64,000 nucleotides of DNA from Holophaga sp. (GCA_031292735.1 JARLGP010000159.1:20398-84397); one strand, 5' to 3'; counted from the first letter of the stretch, positions 8,246 to 18,452 are shown. Numbers and translations: made by a program. The notes: generated by a model from the letters alone, not told the origin.

Positions 8246-9889
8246 CTACATCCCGGCCGCGCTGAACGCCGCCGTCACCATGGCCTGGGCCTCGCGCTTG
8301 ATGGCGTCCAGGTGGGCCTGGTCCTTGAAGCTCTCCGCGTAGATCTTGTAGACATCCTCGGTGCCGGAAGGCCGGGCGGCGAACCAGCCGTGCTCGGTGA
8401 TCACCTTCAGCCCGCCGATGGCGGCGCCGTTGCCGGGCGCCCGGGTGAGCTTGGCCAGGATCGGCTCGCCGGCCAGGGTGGCGGCGGTGACCTGCTCCGG
8501 GCTCAGCCGGGCCAGCACCTGGCGCTGGGCGGCGTCGGCCGGGGCGTCGGTGCGATCGTAGAGCGGCGCGCCGAACCGCTCGGTGAGCTCCCGGTAGTGC
8601 ACGCCCGGGTCCTTGCCGGTGCGGGCGGTGATCTCCGCGGCCAGCAGGGCGAGAATGATGCCGTCCTTGTCGGTGGTCCACACGGTGCCGTCCTGGCGCA
8701 GGAAGGAGGCCCCGGCGCTCTCCTCGCCGCCGAACCCGAGCGAGCCGTCCAGCAGCCCCGGCACGAACCACTTGAAGCCCACCGGCACTTCCGCCACCCG
8801 CCGGCCCAGGGCCGCGCCCACCCGGTCGATCATGGAACTGCTCACCAGGGTCTTGCCGATGGCGGCGTCGGCCCGCCAGACGCGGGTCTGGAACAGATAC
8901 TGGATGGCCACCGCCAGGTAGTGGTTGGGGTTCATCAGGCCGGTGCTGGGGCAGACGATGCCGTGCCGGTCGAAGTCGGGATCGTTGCCGAAGGCGATGT
9001 CGTAGCTGTCCTTGAGCGCCACCAGTCCGGCCATGGCCTGGGGCGAGGAGCAGTCCATGCGGATCTTGCCGTCCCGGTCCACGCACATGAAGCCGAAGGT
9101 CGGGTCGAAGCTGCCGTTGCGCAGCTCCAGGTTGAGCCCGTAGCGGTGCGCGATGGGCTCCCAGTAGCCCAGCCCGGAGCCGCCCAGGGCGTCGGCGCCC
9201 AGCCGCAGGCCGGCGCCGCGGATGGCTTCCAGGTCCACCACGTGGCTCAGGTCCTCCACGTAGGGGGTGAGGAAATCGTGCGGGTGCACGTTCTCGGCTT
9301 TCTGCGCGCGGGGGTAGGGGATCCGCGCCACCCCGCGGTTGCCCTCCCGGAGCAGGGCGTTGGCCTGGTCCGCCACCCAGCTGGTGATGTCCACGTCGGC
9401 CGGGCCGCCGTTGGGCGGGTTGTACTTGATGCCGCCGTTGTCGGGCGGGTTGTGCGACGGGGTGATGACGATGCCGTCGGCCAGGCCCTCGCTGCGCCCG
9501 CGGTTCCAGGCCAGGATGGCGTGGGACACGGCCGGGGTGGGGGTGAAGACGCCTTCCCGGGCCACCATGGTCTCCACCCCGTTGGCGGCGAGCACTTCCA
9601 GCGCGGTGATCTGGGCCGGCTCGGAGAGGGCGTGGGTGTCCTTGCCCAGGTACAGCGGTCCGCTGATTCCGGCCCGTTTCCGGTACCGGCAGATGGCCTG
9701 CACCACGGCCAGGATGTGGTCCTCGTTGAAGGTGCCGTCCAGCGACCGGCCCCGGTGGCCGGAGGTGCCGAAGCTCACCAGGCACCGGGGTTCGGCCGGA
9801 TTGGGCTTGACCGTGTAGTAGGCGCTCACCACGGCCGGGATATCGGCCAGGATCGACTTCGGGGCGGGCTGTCCGGCAAGGGGGTGCAT
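8246..9889 (-). CDS. pgm: Phosphoglucomutase, alpha-D-glucose phosphate-specific
   Basis: 547 residues, matching the length of E. coli Pgm. It interconverts glucose-1-phosphate and glucose-6-phosphate, supplying UDP-glucose synthesis and glycogen turnover. SFGTSGHRG near the N-terminus, the phosphoserine loop [13 protein letters not shown] (Ser 145), [11 protein letters not shown] (metal loop) and [17 protein letters not shown] (phosphate-binding loop) are all present. The start is ATG 9889, preceded by GGGAGGATCGC; a longer reading into the sigma-54 activator is unlikely. It follows that activator by 25 bases, so the two may be co-transcribed. Confidence 0.96.
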   Translation of the reverse strand: MHPLAGQPAPKSILADIPAVVSAYYTVKPNPAEPRCLVSFGTSGHRGRSLDGTFNEDHILAVVQAICRYRKRAGISGPLYLGKDTHALSEPAQITALEVLAANGVETMVAREGVFTPTPAVSHAILAWNRGRSEGLADGIVITPSHNPPDNGGIKYNPPNGGPADVDITSWVADQANALLREGNRGVARIPYPRAQKAENVHPHDFLTPYVEDLSHVVDLEAIRGAGLRLGADALGGSGLGYWEPIAHRYGLNLELRNGSFDPTFGFMCVDRDGKIRMDCSSPQAMAGLVALKDSYDIAFGNDPDFDRHGIVCPSTGLMNPNHYLAVAIQYLFQTRVWRADAAIGKTLVSSSMIDRVGAALGRRVAEVPVGFKWFVPGLLDGSLGFGGEESAGASFLRQDGTVWTTDKDGIILALLAAEITARTGKDPGVHYRELTERFGAPLYDRTDAPADAAQRQVLARLSPEQVTAATLAGEPILAKLTRAPGNGAAIGGLKVITEHGWFAARPSGTEDVYKIYAESFKDQAHLDAIKREAQAMVTAAFSAAGM

Positions 9890-9914
9890 GGCGATCCTCC
9901 CAGGTGCGTTCGTT

Positions 9915-10877
9915 TCAGCGATCATACCCACTGTGGGCGCGTTCCAGGGCCAGATCCAGCCCCAGCCTGCGGGCGGCGGCATACAGGGCGGGCCGGGCCA
10001 GGCCCAGCACCCGGGCCGCCTCCGCCACCTGGAACCGGTGCCGGCGCAGGGTCTCCAGCAGCAGCCGGCGCTGGAACTCCCGGGTGGCCTCCACCCAGGT
10101 GCGCGGGGTTCCGGGCCGCGCCGCCAGTTCCGGGAAGTGCCCGGCTTCCAGGGGGCCCTGGGCGCAGCGGAGCAGGGCCCGTTCCAGGGCGTGGAGCAGC
10201 TCCCGCACGTTGCCGGGCCAGGCCAGGCGCGCCAGGGCCTCGGGCAGCCCGGCCTGGAGCTCCGGGGCCGGGCGCCCGGTTTCCCGGGCCACCTGGGCCA
10301 CCAGGCGCGGGACCAGGTAGGGGAACTCGTGGCGCCGCTCGCTGAGGGCGGGCAGGGTGAGCACGGACCCCTGCAGCCGGTAGAGCAGGTCCTGGCGGAA
10401 CGCCCCGCAGGCGGCCAGGGCGTCCAGGGACCGGTGGCTGGCCGCCAGGAAACGCACATCCACCCGCTGGCTGCGCTCGGCCCCCACCCGCCGCACTTCC
10501 CGCTCCTGCAGCACCCGGAGCAGCAGCGCCTGCAGCCGCGGGGACAGGTCGGCCACCTCGTCCAGGAACAGGGTGCCGCCCTCGGCGCATTCCACCGCCC
10601 CCTTCCGGTCCCGCAGCGCGCCGGTGTAGGCGCCCTTCACGTGGCCGAACAGTTCCGATTCCAGCAGGGACTCGGCGAACGCGGAGCAGTTCACCGGCAC
10701 CAGCGGGCCCGCGCGCCCGGACAGGCGGTGCAGCTCCCGGGCCGCCAGCTCCTTGCCGCTGCCCGAGGGGCCGCACAGCAGGACGCAGAGCCGGGATCCG
10801 GCCACCCGGGCCAGTTCCCGGAGGGTCGAAGCCATGGGTTCGCTTCCGTCGGTGAGGAGGGGCTGGGGCGGAATCAC
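9915..10877 (-). CDS. Sigma-54-dependent activator lacking an N-terminal sensor domain
   Basis: 320 residues of AAA+ domain plus a Fis-type helix-turn-helix. Walker A is GPSGSGKE (36-43). The sigma-54 contact loop is GAYTGA (82-87), an accepted variant of [15 protein letters not shown] is Walker B, and WPGNVREL and a C-terminal [26 protein letters not shown]-binding helix follow. There are only about 20 residues before the AAA+ core, so like PspF it has no receiver or PAS/GAF domain and must be controlled by a partner or by expression. It lies between a small membrane protein and pgm in a minus-strand run. Targets are unknown; the sigma-54 site at 3262-3277 is one possibility. Confidence 0.9.
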   Translation of the reverse strand: MIPPQPLLTDGSEPMASTLRELARVAGSRLCVLLCGPSGSGKELAARELHRLSGRAGPLVPVNCSAFAESLLESELFGHVKGAYTGALRDRKGAVECAEGGTLFLDEVADLSPRLQALLLRVLQEREVRRVGAERSQRVDVRFLAASHRSLDALAACGAFRQDLLYRLQGSVLTLPALSERRHEFPYLVPRLVAQVARETGRPAPELQAGLPEALARLAWPGNVRELLHALERALLRCAQGPLEAGHFPELAARPGTPRTWVEATREFQRRLLLETLRRHRFQVAEAARVLGLARPALYAAARRLGLDLALERAHSGYDR

Positions 10878-10920
10878 CCACCCACGGTGCCCGCACTGCG
10901 CCCGGGCTTCAAGGACTGTT

Positions 10921-11313
10921 TTAGCGGGCGTCCATGTACGGCCGGCTCACCACTTTCTTGGTGGCGACGACCAGGGGGTAGGTTCCGTACAGGTCCACGG
11001 TCCGGGCGTAGTCGAGGGTGATGGTGCACAGGCCGTTGCTCCTGGAGCCGGTGGTGGAGATGGTGATGGCGCCGTCGGCCAGGGCTTCGGGGATGCCCAG
11101 GTCGCTGGCCTTGGCGCGCATCTTGGCGGTGAGCTCCGGCAGCGGGTAGAGCCCGGCTTCGCCGGCCACGTCGTTGGCGTACTCCTGCAGGTTGCTGTTG
11201 GCGTAGTAGACCGGCACCACCTTCAGGCCCAGGGCCAGGGCGGCCAGGAACACCAACAGGGTGAGGATGCAGCCGATCTTGCCTTCGCCGCGCTGGCTGG
11301 AATGGGAGGACAT
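10921..11313 (-). CDS. Small membrane-anchored protein, DUF4845-like
   Basis: 130 residues: a short charged N-terminus, one transmembrane helix (about residues 13-31, IGCILTLLVFLAALALGLKVV), then a pseudopilin-like domain beginning PVYYANSNLQEYANDVAGEA. The layout resembles DUF4845 proteins, which are single-span, pilin-like and of unknown role. Coding is supported by clean position within the operon: the PEGA gene stop lies 20 bases upstream and the sigma-54 activator 43 bases downstream. No catalytic motif is seen. Confidence 0.7.
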   Translation of the reverse strand: MSSHSSQRGEGKIGCILTLLVFLAALALGLKVVPVYYANSNLQEYANDVAGEAGLYPLPELTAKMRAKASDLGIPEALADGAITISTTGSRSNGLCTITLDYARTVDLYGTYPLVVATKKVVSRPYMDAR

Positions 11314-11333
11314 GGGGGGACCCTTTCGCTAAT

Positions 11334-13391
11334 TCAAGGCTTGAGATCTTCCAGCGCCTGGCGGGCCAGGGGCGCCAGGAGCGGGCCGTCCGGGCCGAAC
11401 AGGGTGGCCTGAGGATACTTCAAAGCCTGGTTGAAGGACTGGAGTGTTTCCGAAAGGTAGACGTTGCCCATGTGCAGCAGGCAGACCCCGGTGTAGTAGT
11501 CCAGGGTGCCCTGGCTCACCCCCTGCACCCCGGTCATGCGGGCATCGCGCAGGATCTCCAGGGCCTTGTCGTATTCCTTGAAGTGGATCAGGGCCAGGCC
11601 CTGCTGGAGCCGGAGCAGGCCGGCCTGGTCGCCGGTGGCGCCCAGGTAGCGCAGGCGCAGGTCGGAAAGGACGAAGGGGTAACAGAGCTCGGCGGCGTTC
11701 ACCGGCAGTTCCAGGGCCTGCTGGGTGACGTTCAGGGTGACCGGGGCCTCGCCCTGGGCCATCGTCACCTTGCCGCCCCTGGCCGCCAGCAGGGCCTTGC
11801 GCACGTCGGCCACGGCGGCCACCGGCTTGCCGTCCACCTGGAGGATGGCCTTGCCGGTCTTGATCCCGGACTTGAGGGCGTCGCTGTCGGCCTGCAGCAC
11901 CCAGGGCCCCTCAGCGCCCGGGGCGCCCAGGTCCAACAGGGTGAGCCCGGCCCAGGGCTCGGCCAGGGCGAGCGGGGCCTCGATCCGCGCCACCAGCTGG
12001 CCCAGCGGATCGCTTTCCAGGGGCTTGACCACCACCTGCTCCTGTTCGCCGGTGAGGGTGGCGAGCAGCAGTTCCACCTGGTGGATGGGATGGCCGGCCA
12101 CCGGCCTGGCCCGGAGCACCAGTTCGGTCTCGTGGGAGGCCTGGAGCCGGGCCAGGCAGGCCTGGGGCGTCTCGCCCTTGGCGGCGGTGAGGAAGGCCAC
12201 CTGGCCCAGCCGGGAGCCCAGGCCGGCCAGGAGGGTGGTGATCCGCTCCCGGCCGGCGAAATCGTCCTCCCCCTCGAAGCCGAGGTAGGTGAGCCGGGGG
12301 GTGGGCCGTGCCGTCAGGGTCGTGGACTTGCCCTCGGGCAGTTCCACCCGCTGGGCGAAGGTGCCCTGGGGGTAGCGCACCTGCAGGTCGCAGGCCTGGG
12401 CGCAGACCTCCAGGTCCTTCACCGGGACCGGGCCGTAGCTCTTGCCGGACAGGAACAGTTCGCCGCCGGGGGCGGCGCTCTGCACGCTCAGCAGGCTGCG
12501 CGAGGGCAGCAGGCGCACCGGCTCCAGGTCGTGGTCGGCGAACGGGGTGGTGAACGCTTCGCCGATCTCCAGGATCTTGGACTGGTAGCAGGGCAGCCGC
12601 AGTTCCAGCCGGTGCTTGCCGGCCGCCATCCCGGCCAGGCGGAAGCCGGCCGAGAGCTGGTCCGGGCGCACCCCCAGCTTTTCGGCGTAGGGGGCCAGGT
12701 CCGGCGGCGCCTGGCCCTGGGTGGCGCCCTGGCTCTTGCCGTCCAGCAGCACCTCCGCTCCGGGCGGGGTGGTGAACAGGGTGATCACCGAGGAGGTGCG
12801 CACCAGCTTCAGCTCCAGCCCCTTGGTCTCCTTGAGGGCCAGGTCCAGGCGCTGCTCGGCGGGCGCGTAGCCGGGCTTGGCGTAGCTGACGGTGTGGGAG
12901 CCCGGCGGCAGGTAGCGGGCGCCGGGGCCGGCCGACCTGGGCCTGCCGTCCAGGCTGAGGGTGCCGCCTGCGGGCTCCAGGGTGAGCTGCAGCCGGCCGA
13001 ACTTGCCGGCCCGCAGGGTGTCGAAGGCATTCTGCAGGCGGGTGTTGGTGATGTTGCGGTCGATCTCGAAATCGGAGTTGAGTGCCAGGGCCGCATCCAG
13101 GTAGCGGGGCGCCCGCTCGCGCCGGGAGGGGATCCGGTCGTCCAGGATGGCCATCCAGTTGTAGGTTTCGCAGAGCACCTGGGTCCAGGCGGGATCCAAC
13201 CTGGCGGCGCCCGGCTCCAGGGCGGCGAGGATGGCGCCGAACTTGGCGGAGGCGGTCTCCCGGTCCCCCTGGGTGGCCCAGGCCGCCTTGGCCTGCAGGA
13301 AGGTGTCCTTGAGGGCCGAATCCTGGGCGCCCAGGGGGCCGAAGGCCGCGAGGACGGTGAACAGCAGGGGGAGGAGCAGGGGTCTGGGCAT
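11334..13391 (-). CDS. Secreted PEGA-domain protein with a PDZ-like module and C-terminal repeats
   Basis: 685 residues with a signal peptide (about 1-22, ending GAQ). PEGA-like beta modules occupy roughly 130-360 (RLQLTLEPAGGTLSLDGRP, ITLFTTPPGAEVLLDGKSQG, SVQSAAPGGELFLSGKSYG). A PDZ-like segment follows near 530-575 (LKSGIKTGKAILQVDGKPVAAVADV), then helices that look TPR-like. PEGA domains are surface or cell-wall scaffolds in many bacteria. The ATG is two bases from the stop of the TPR/beta-propeller gene upstream, so the two secreted proteins may act together. No enzymatic motif is visible. Confidence 0.77.
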   Translation of the reverse strand: MPRPLLLPLLFTVLAAFGPLGAQDSALKDTFLQAKAAWATQGDRETASAKFGAILAALEPGAARLDPAWTQVLCETYNWMAILDDRIPSRRERAPRYLDAALALNSDFEIDRNITNTRLQNAFDTLRAGKFGRLQLTLEPAGGTLSLDGRPRSAGPGARYLPPGSHTVSYAKPGYAPAEQRLDLALKETKGLELKLVRTSSVITLFTTPPGAEVLLDGKSQGATQGQAPPDLAPYAEKLGVRPDQLSAGFRLAGMAAGKHRLELRLPCYQSKILEIGEAFTTPFADHDLEPVRLLPSRSLLSVQSAAPGGELFLSGKSYGPVPVKDLEVCAQACDLQVRYPQGTFAQRVELPEGKSTTLTARPTPRLTYLGFEGEDDFAGRERITTLLAGLGSRLGQVAFLTAAKGETPQACLARLQASHETELVLRARPVAGHPIHQVELLLATLTGEQEQVVVKPLESDPLGQLVARIEAPLALAEPWAGLTLLDLGAPGAEGPWVLQADSDALKSGIKTGKAILQVDGKPVAAVADVRKALLAARGGKVTMAQGEAPVTLNVTQQALELPVNAAELCYPFVLSDLRLRYLGATGDQAGLLRLQQGLALIHFKEYDKALEILRDARMTGVQGVSQGTLDYYTGVCLLHMGNVYLSETLQSFNQALKYPQATLFGPDGPLLAPLARQALEDLKP

Positions 13392-13393
13392 GG

Positions 13394-14848
13394 TTAATCG
13401 AGCCGGATCAGCAGGTCATTGGAACGGTCGGCCAGGATGAGGGACCCTTGCCGGTCCATGGCGATGGCCCGGAACTTCCCGGCCAGCCCCAGGGCCTTGT
13501 ACGAGGCCGAGCGCAGCAGGGCGCCGTCCGGGCCCCACACCGCCACCCCCTCGAAATCGCCGTCCACCAGGGCGGCCACGTGTCCAACGGGATCGGAGGC
13601 GAGCGCCACCACGTACTTGAACGGCGCCGGCAGGCCCTTGCCGTAGGGCACGGTGATCCGGGTCCCCCCTTCGGGATCCAGGAACAGCAGCGACCGGCTG
13701 CTGTCCGACGCGGCCGCCACGCCGCCGGTGGGCAGCGCGGCCAGGGCCACGGCGCCCACCGGGATCGACCGGGGCGGCCCCTCGGGCGGGAACACCTGGA
13801 TGGCGGGCAGCTTGCTGTCGCAGACCCAGAGGTTGCCCCAGCCGTCCCGGGCGGCGCCGCTGGGCGAGGGGAAGCCGGCGGCCCCCGGGGCGGGGGCGGC
13901 ATCCTTCACCACGCCCATGCGGGTGACCAGCCACACCTGGCCGGGACCGGCGGCCACCATGGCCCTGGCGTTCTTGGCGGGCGGTCCGGCCGGGGTGAGC
14001 TGGCCGTTCTGCAGCAGGAAGGCCTGGTCCTGGTCATCCTGGTAGATGAACAGTTCGCCGCCCGGGCCGGTGGCCAGCAGGGTCGGGGTCTTGAGCCACT
14101 TCACCCGGCCGTCGGGCCAGGGGCCCAGGGAACGCAGCGCCGGTTTCTGCAGCCGCTGCTTGACCCGCACCTGGATCCGCCAGGCGGCCTCCCGGCTCTG
14201 GGGCGATTCCGGGAACCGGTTGCGCAGGGCCTGCAGCATCCGCAGGCAGCCGGGGGTGTCGCCCATGAGGTCCAGGGTCTCGGCCGCCGCCAGCTGGGCT
14301 TCCCGGGCAACGGGGGTGGCGGGATCCAGCCGGACGGCCTCCAGGTGGCTCTGCAGGGCGCGGCCCCACTGCCCCAGCAGGTGGTAGCTGCGGCCCAGCT
14401 CGAACCGCGCCTGCTGCACGCAGGGATGGTCGGGAAACAGGTCCACCACCCGGTTGAATTCGGCCTGGGCCTCCTTGATGTCCGTGGGGCCGTGGCTGCG
14501 GGCCGCCAGCAGCTGGCCGCGCAGCAGCATGGCCTCGGCGGCCCACGGGGTCTTGAGGTGCTCGTTCTTGATCCGCTCCAGCAGGGGCAGGGCCTCCTGC
14601 GGCTGCTGGTCCACGTCCACCTTGTGCCGGGCCAGGTCCAGCAGCGCCTGGGCGGCGAACGGCGACCGGGGCGCCTGCTGGATGAGCTGGTTCCAGGTCT
14701 CCAGGGCCTCGGGGTAGGCGTGGGCGGCATAGGCCCGCTCGCCGGAACGGAACAGCCGTTCGGGCAGGTCCGCGTCCTGGGCGACCAGGGCTGGCACCAG
14801 GGCCAGGACCAGCGGGAAACAGCGCATCCCAGGAGCAAACGACGGCAT
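13394..14848 (-). CDS. Secreted TPR protein with a C-terminal NHL-like beta-propeller
   Basis: 484 residues with a signal peptide (about 1-23, ending LVAQ). Residues ~28-235 are tetratricopeptide-type helices (GERAYAAHAYPEALETWNQL, AQAEFNRVVDLFPDHP, ALQSHLEAVRLDPATP). From ~245 on are propeller blades with repeated DGWGNLWVCD, DSSRSLLFLDPEGG and MDRQGSLILADRSNDLLIRLD, as in NHL/SMP-30 proteins. The combination suggests a periplasmic or envelope binding scaffold. It sits between the HEAT-repeat gene (38 bases away) and the PEGA gene (2 bases). Function unknown. Confidence 0.75.
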   Translation of the reverse strand: MPSFAPGMRCFPLVLALVPALVAQDADLPERLFRSGERAYAAHAYPEALETWNQLIQQAPRSPFAAQALLDLARHKVDVDQQPQEALPLLERIKNEHLKTPWAAEAMLLRGQLLAARSHGPTDIKEAQAEFNRVVDLFPDHPCVQQARFELGRSYHLLGQWGRALQSHLEAVRLDPATPVAREAQLAAAETLDLMGDTPGCLRMLQALRNRFPESPQSREAAWRIQVRVKQRLQKPALRSLGPWPDGRVKWLKTPTLLATGPGGELFIYQDDQDQAFLLQNGQLTPAGPPAKNARAMVAAGPGQVWLVTRMGVVKDAAPAPGAAGFPSPSGAARDGWGNLWVCDSKLPAIQVFPPEGPPRSIPVGAVALAALPTGGVAAASDSSRSLLFLDPEGGTRITVPYGKGLPAPFKYVVALASDPVGHVAALVDGDFEGVAVWGPDGALLRSASYKALGLAGKFRAIAMDRQGSLILADRSNDLLIRLD

Positions 14849-14886
14849 GGGGGCCTCGGTGGGTGTGAAATATCAGTGTAGAGTAA

Positions 14887-17571
14887 TCAGCCTTCCAACG
14901 CCTGGATGACCTGCTCCAGGGGGTAGGGTTTGAACAGGATGCTGATCACCCACGGGGTCTGGGCCAGGTCGCCGATGTCCCGCGAGGAGGTGGAGACGAT
15001 GGCGTGCCGGCACCGGTTCTGGCTCCACTGCTGCTCCAGCCAGGCGCACAGGTCGCCTTCGGCGTCCTTGCTCTCGGTGAGCACCAGGTCCACCGGATGG
15101 TCCGCCAGCACGGTTTCCGCCTCCTGGCGGCTGCCGGCCTGGGCCAGCTCCCAGCTGCCCGCCGCGGCCAGGGCGGTGGCCAGGCGCTTGCGGAAGAACC
15201 CGCTGGGCTCCAGCAGCAGGATGGAACGGATGGGCGCGCGCCGGTTCAGGTCCTGCTCCTCCAGCCCCAGGGCCAGCAGGGCGGTGCGGGCGGCGCTCTT
15301 GAGGCCGAGCCCGGTGGCCTTCTGGTAGACCTCGCGGATGGGGTCCACCAGGAGTTCCATCTGCCGGGTGAGGCCGCCGATCTCGCACAGGTGGGCGGTC
15401 TCGCGCCATTCCGCGGCGGGCTTCTGCAGCTGGTCGGCCACCAGGGTGGCCAGGGCCTGGGCGAGCCGGGGACGGACGATCAGGTTGGGGTCCTGCAGGG
15501 TTTCGCGCAGGGCCAGCAGCGCCTCCACCCGCTTGGGGCCGTTGGGCGGCAGCCACTGCATCTGCCCCTGGATGGCGGTCTCCTTCTGGGCCAGCAGGCC
15601 CAGGCCTTCGCCCCGGCGGCCCAGCTCCTTGACCACGGCGGCCACCCGGTCGTTGCTGTCCCGGTCCCAGGCCTCCTTGGTGCGCATGTCGAACAGGTAG
15701 TCGGAAAACCGTTCCTTCAGCTTTTCGTAGGTCTGCCGGTCGAACACATAGAGGTCCTGGGTGGCCAGCACGGCCCGCAGCCGCTGGCCCTCGCCTTCGC
15801 GGTCGTCGCAGCAGCGGTCCAGCAGTTGCAGGAAGGCGGGCAGCTGGTCCAGCGGCAGCGGGTGGTCGTAGCCCGGGAAGGCGGACAGGGCCCCCTCCAG
15901 GGCCAGGATCAGCACCGACGGCTGCTTCAGCGCGGCGGCCCGGGCCAGCAGGCCCAGCGCGGCCTCCTCGGTGCCCAGCTGCTTGAGGGCCAGGGCCAGG
16001 GCCACCTGGAGGTTGAGCGGCTTGCCGTCGTGCAGGAGTTCCAGCAGGGTGGCCGCGCTTTCCGGGATGCCGATGGCGGCCACTGCCTCCACCGCCTCCT
16101 CCAGCAGGGAGTCGTGGCCTTCGGCCTTGATGAATTCCAGCAGGGGCTGGGCGGCCTTGAGGGTGTGGTTCTCCTTGAAGGCCCAGATGGCGAGCCTGAC
16201 CTGGTCGGCATTGCCGTCCTGGAACATGCCCATCATGATCGGGAAGCTGGAGGGCAGCTTGCCCAGATGGTGGATGGCCAGCTGCCCCACGTCCACGATG
16301 GAGTCCCGCAGGGCCTTCACGAAGAACGGGGTCAGGGCGTCGTCCTCCCGGGTGCCCAGGGCGTTCAGGTACTGCGCCCGCCGGGCCGGGTCCGGGTCGG
16401 CCAGGAGCTCGTCCAGGACTCCGGTCTCGCTGGCGGGGAGCAGGCGCAGGAAGGCGTGGATGAAGCCCTCGCCCCCGGCCCGGGCCCGCAGGATGCCGGC
16501 GAACGGCGGCAGCACCTGGTCCAGGGTCAGCGCCCCGGAGTCCACCGCGAAGGCCAGGGTCTCGGCCACCTGGTCGCACTGGAGCCCCAGCTCGGCGAGC
16601 CGGGCTTCGGTGGCGGGGGAGGCCTCGGCGATCATGGCCGAGTAGCGCGCGGTCTTGCCTTCGGTCACCAGGGTGAGGGCATCCAGCAGGAACTGCTCGT
16701 ACACGCCCTGGGCCCCCGGCCGGAGGGCCTCCAGGGCAGGGGCGGCGTTGCCGCCCTCCTGGGCCGTGGCCTGATGCAGTTCGGCCACCGCCTCGGGCGC
16801 CCTGGACTCGAACCGGGCCGCCGCCTGGCGCACCAGCTCCGGAAGGGTGGAGGCCCTGGGCAGGGTGTGCAGGCGGTTGAGCTGGCTCAGCAGCGCCTGG
16901 TGGTCCAGCAGGTCCTGGCGGGTGGTTTCAATGAGCTCCAGGAGGAAGTCCAGGGCGGCCGGGCTGGCCATGGAGCCCAGCACCCGGATCACCAGGCGCC
17001 GGGTCAGCGGATCGCCGTCCAGGTGGGCCGCGGTGAGGTCCGGCAGGTCCTCCTCCTGGGCGATGGCGCAAAGCAGCTTGCTGGCCTGGGCGGCCAGGCG
17101 GGGATTGCCCTGGCCCTCCCGGAGCCGCCCCAGGTAGTAGGAAAGCCCTTGCTGGGCCTGGAATTGCCCCAGCTCCCGGGTGAGGATCACCTGGTGGTTC
17201 GGGTCGAGCCGATGGCCCTGGAGGGTCCGCAGCCCTTCCAGGCAGTTGCGGGTGCCGATGGCGCCCAGGGCCGCGCAGCCGTCGTCGAACACCCCGAGGT
17301 CGGGTTCCAGCAGGAGGCCCTTCAGGATCCAGGGCACCCATTCCGGCCAGTCGAACTTGGCGATGCAGCCCAGGATCGCCTTGCGCAGCCCGCGCGGGGA
17401 AACCCCGGGGGAGAGCCGCCCGCCCAGCTCCGGCAGCGCCTGCTTCTTCAGCTTCTGCACCATCTGCGTGAGCTTGGCCGGGAACGTGGGATCGCCGTCG
17501 GCATACTCGCCCAGCAGAACCCGGAGGGCGTCCAAAGGGGTGAGGGGGGCTTTGCGAATGAAGCTGGCCAT
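14887..17571 (-). CDS. Cytoplasmic HEAT-repeat protein ending in a pseudo-receiver domain
   Basis: 894 residues with no signal peptide. Most of the chain is HEAT-type helical repeats (LEGLRTLQGH, LVIRVLGSMASPAALDFLLELI, QLAIHHLGKLPSSFPIMM, EAVEAVAAIGIPESAATLLELL). Residues 783-894 read as a response-regulator receiver: SILLLEPSGFFRKRLATAL, VDLVLTES, AIVSTSS, ILFKPYPLEQVIQALEG. The phospho-acceptor Asp is replaced by Glu 833 and the first acidic pair is reduced to Glu 788, while the FKP lysine (881) remains. It is thus probably a phosphorylation-independent or phospho-mimic signalling domain. First gene of the minus-strand run that ends at pgm. Confidence 0.78.
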   Translation of the reverse strand: MASFIRKAPLTPLDALRVLLGEYADGDPTFPAKLTQMVQKLKKQALPELGGRLSPGVSPRGLRKAILGCIAKFDWPEWVPWILKGLLLEPDLGVFDDGCAALGAIGTRNCLEGLRTLQGHRLDPNHQVILTRELGQFQAQQGLSYYLGRLREGQGNPRLAAQASKLLCAIAQEEDLPDLTAAHLDGDPLTRRLVIRVLGSMASPAALDFLLELIETTRQDLLDHQALLSQLNRLHTLPRASTLPELVRQAAARFESRAPEAVAELHQATAQEGGNAAPALEALRPGAQGVYEQFLLDALTLVTEGKTARYSAMIAEASPATEARLAELGLQCDQVAETLAFAVDSGALTLDQVLPPFAGILRARAGGEGFIHAFLRLLPASETGVLDELLADPDPARRAQYLNALGTREDDALTPFFVKALRDSIVDVGQLAIHHLGKLPSSFPIMMGMFQDGNADQVRLAIWAFKENHTLKAAQPLLEFIKAEGHDSLLEEAVEAVAAIGIPESAATLLELLHDGKPLNLQVALALALKQLGTEEAALGLLARAAALKQPSVLILALEGALSAFPGYDHPLPLDQLPAFLQLLDRCCDDREGEGQRLRAVLATQDLYVFDRQTYEKLKERFSDYLFDMRTKEAWDRDSNDRVAAVVKELGRRGEGLGLLAQKETAIQGQMQWLPPNGPKRVEALLALRETLQDPNLIVRPRLAQALATLVADQLQKPAAEWRETAHLCEIGGLTRQMELLVDPIREVYQKATGLGLKSAARTALLALGLEEQDLNRRAPIRSILLLEPSGFFRKRLATALAAAGSWELAQAGSRQEAETVLADHPVDLVLTESKDAEGDLCAWLEQQWSQNRCRHAIVSTSSRDIGDLAQTPWVISILFKPYPLEQVIQALEG

Positions 17572-17674
17572 TTGTTTATTGTTATCGGCCTGGGGACGAT
17601 TGAACGAAAGTTCGGCAATTTTCTTTTGGAACCGGCTAGGGTGGGTCCATGCGCAGCCCTCTGGGGATCACCTG

Positions 17675-18385
17675 ATGGAAAGCCTCCGGACCCTGTGGGA
17701 CCGGGCCTGGGCCCCGGCGGAGGGGTTCCGCGTCCGGGCCGCTGCCCGCCCCGGGCTCCGGGCGGCGGCCCGGGAGATGCTCCTGGTCCGCACCGGGCCG
17801 GCCCTGGCCGGGCTGGTGCTGGGCTATGCGGCGTTCGCCCAGGGCTACGCGCGGATCACCCGCATGGAGGGGCCGGTCTGGGACCTGCTGGGGGCGCGGC
17901 TGCCGGACCAGGTCAACCTGGCCGACCTGAAGGCCGCCCTGCAGAGCCTGCCTCCGCTGCCGGGCTGGGGCCACGTGCTGCCCTGGCTGGTGCTGCTGGC
18001 GCCCCTGGGGGTGCTGAGCATCTGGCTGCACGACGCGGTCTGGGACCACCTCGCCCTCTGGCTGCTGCGCGGCCTGGGCGCGCCCCGGAGCTTCCGGGCC
18101 ACCCTGGAAGCCGATGCCGAAAGCCTGAAGGTGGGCGTCGTCGGCGCCCTGGCCGGGCTGCTGAAATACCTGCCCGGCGTGGGGTTCGGCCTGGGCCTGG
18201 TGCTGCTGCCGCTGGCGGTCTACTTCTGGATCCTGAGGGGCTACGGGCTGGCGGCCTGGCACCGGTGCCCGGTCTGGAAGGGGGTGCTGGCCACCCTGCT
18301 CCACGCCCTGCTCATGGGCGTCCTGGTGTTCGGCTCCCTGGCCATGGTGGCCCTGATGGTGTGGCAGGAGCTCCGGCTGGGCTGA
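17675..18385 (+). CDS. YIP1-like integral membrane protein
   Basis: 236 residues from ATG 17675 with GGGGA upstream. Several hydrophobic spans are visible: ALAGLVLGYAAF, VLPWLVLLAPLGVLSIWL, GFGLGLVLLPLAVYFWI and LLHALLMGVLVFGSLAMVALMV. The layout, with a soluble N-terminal stretch followed by clustered helices, resembles bacterial YIP1-family proteins, whose job is unknown. Divergent from the HEAT-repeat gene across 103 bases and 67 bases before the roadblock gene. Confidence 0.68.
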   Translation: MESLRTLWDRAWAPAEGFRVRAAARPGLRAAAREMLLVRTGPALAGLVLGYAAFAQGYARITRMEGPVWDLLGARLPDQVNLADLKAALQSLPPLPGWGHVLPWLVLLAPLGVLSIWLHDAVWDHLALWLLRGLGAPRSFRATLEADAESLKVGVVGALAGLLKYLPGVGFGLGLVLLPLAVYFWILRGYGLAAWHRCPVWKGVLATLLHALLMGVLVFGSLAMVALMVWQELRLG

Positions 18386-18452
18386 GCTTTCCGTTCTGGC
18401 GCCCGGGGCCCGGAGGCGTCATGATGTCAGCACCTACCCCACGGAGCTCCCG

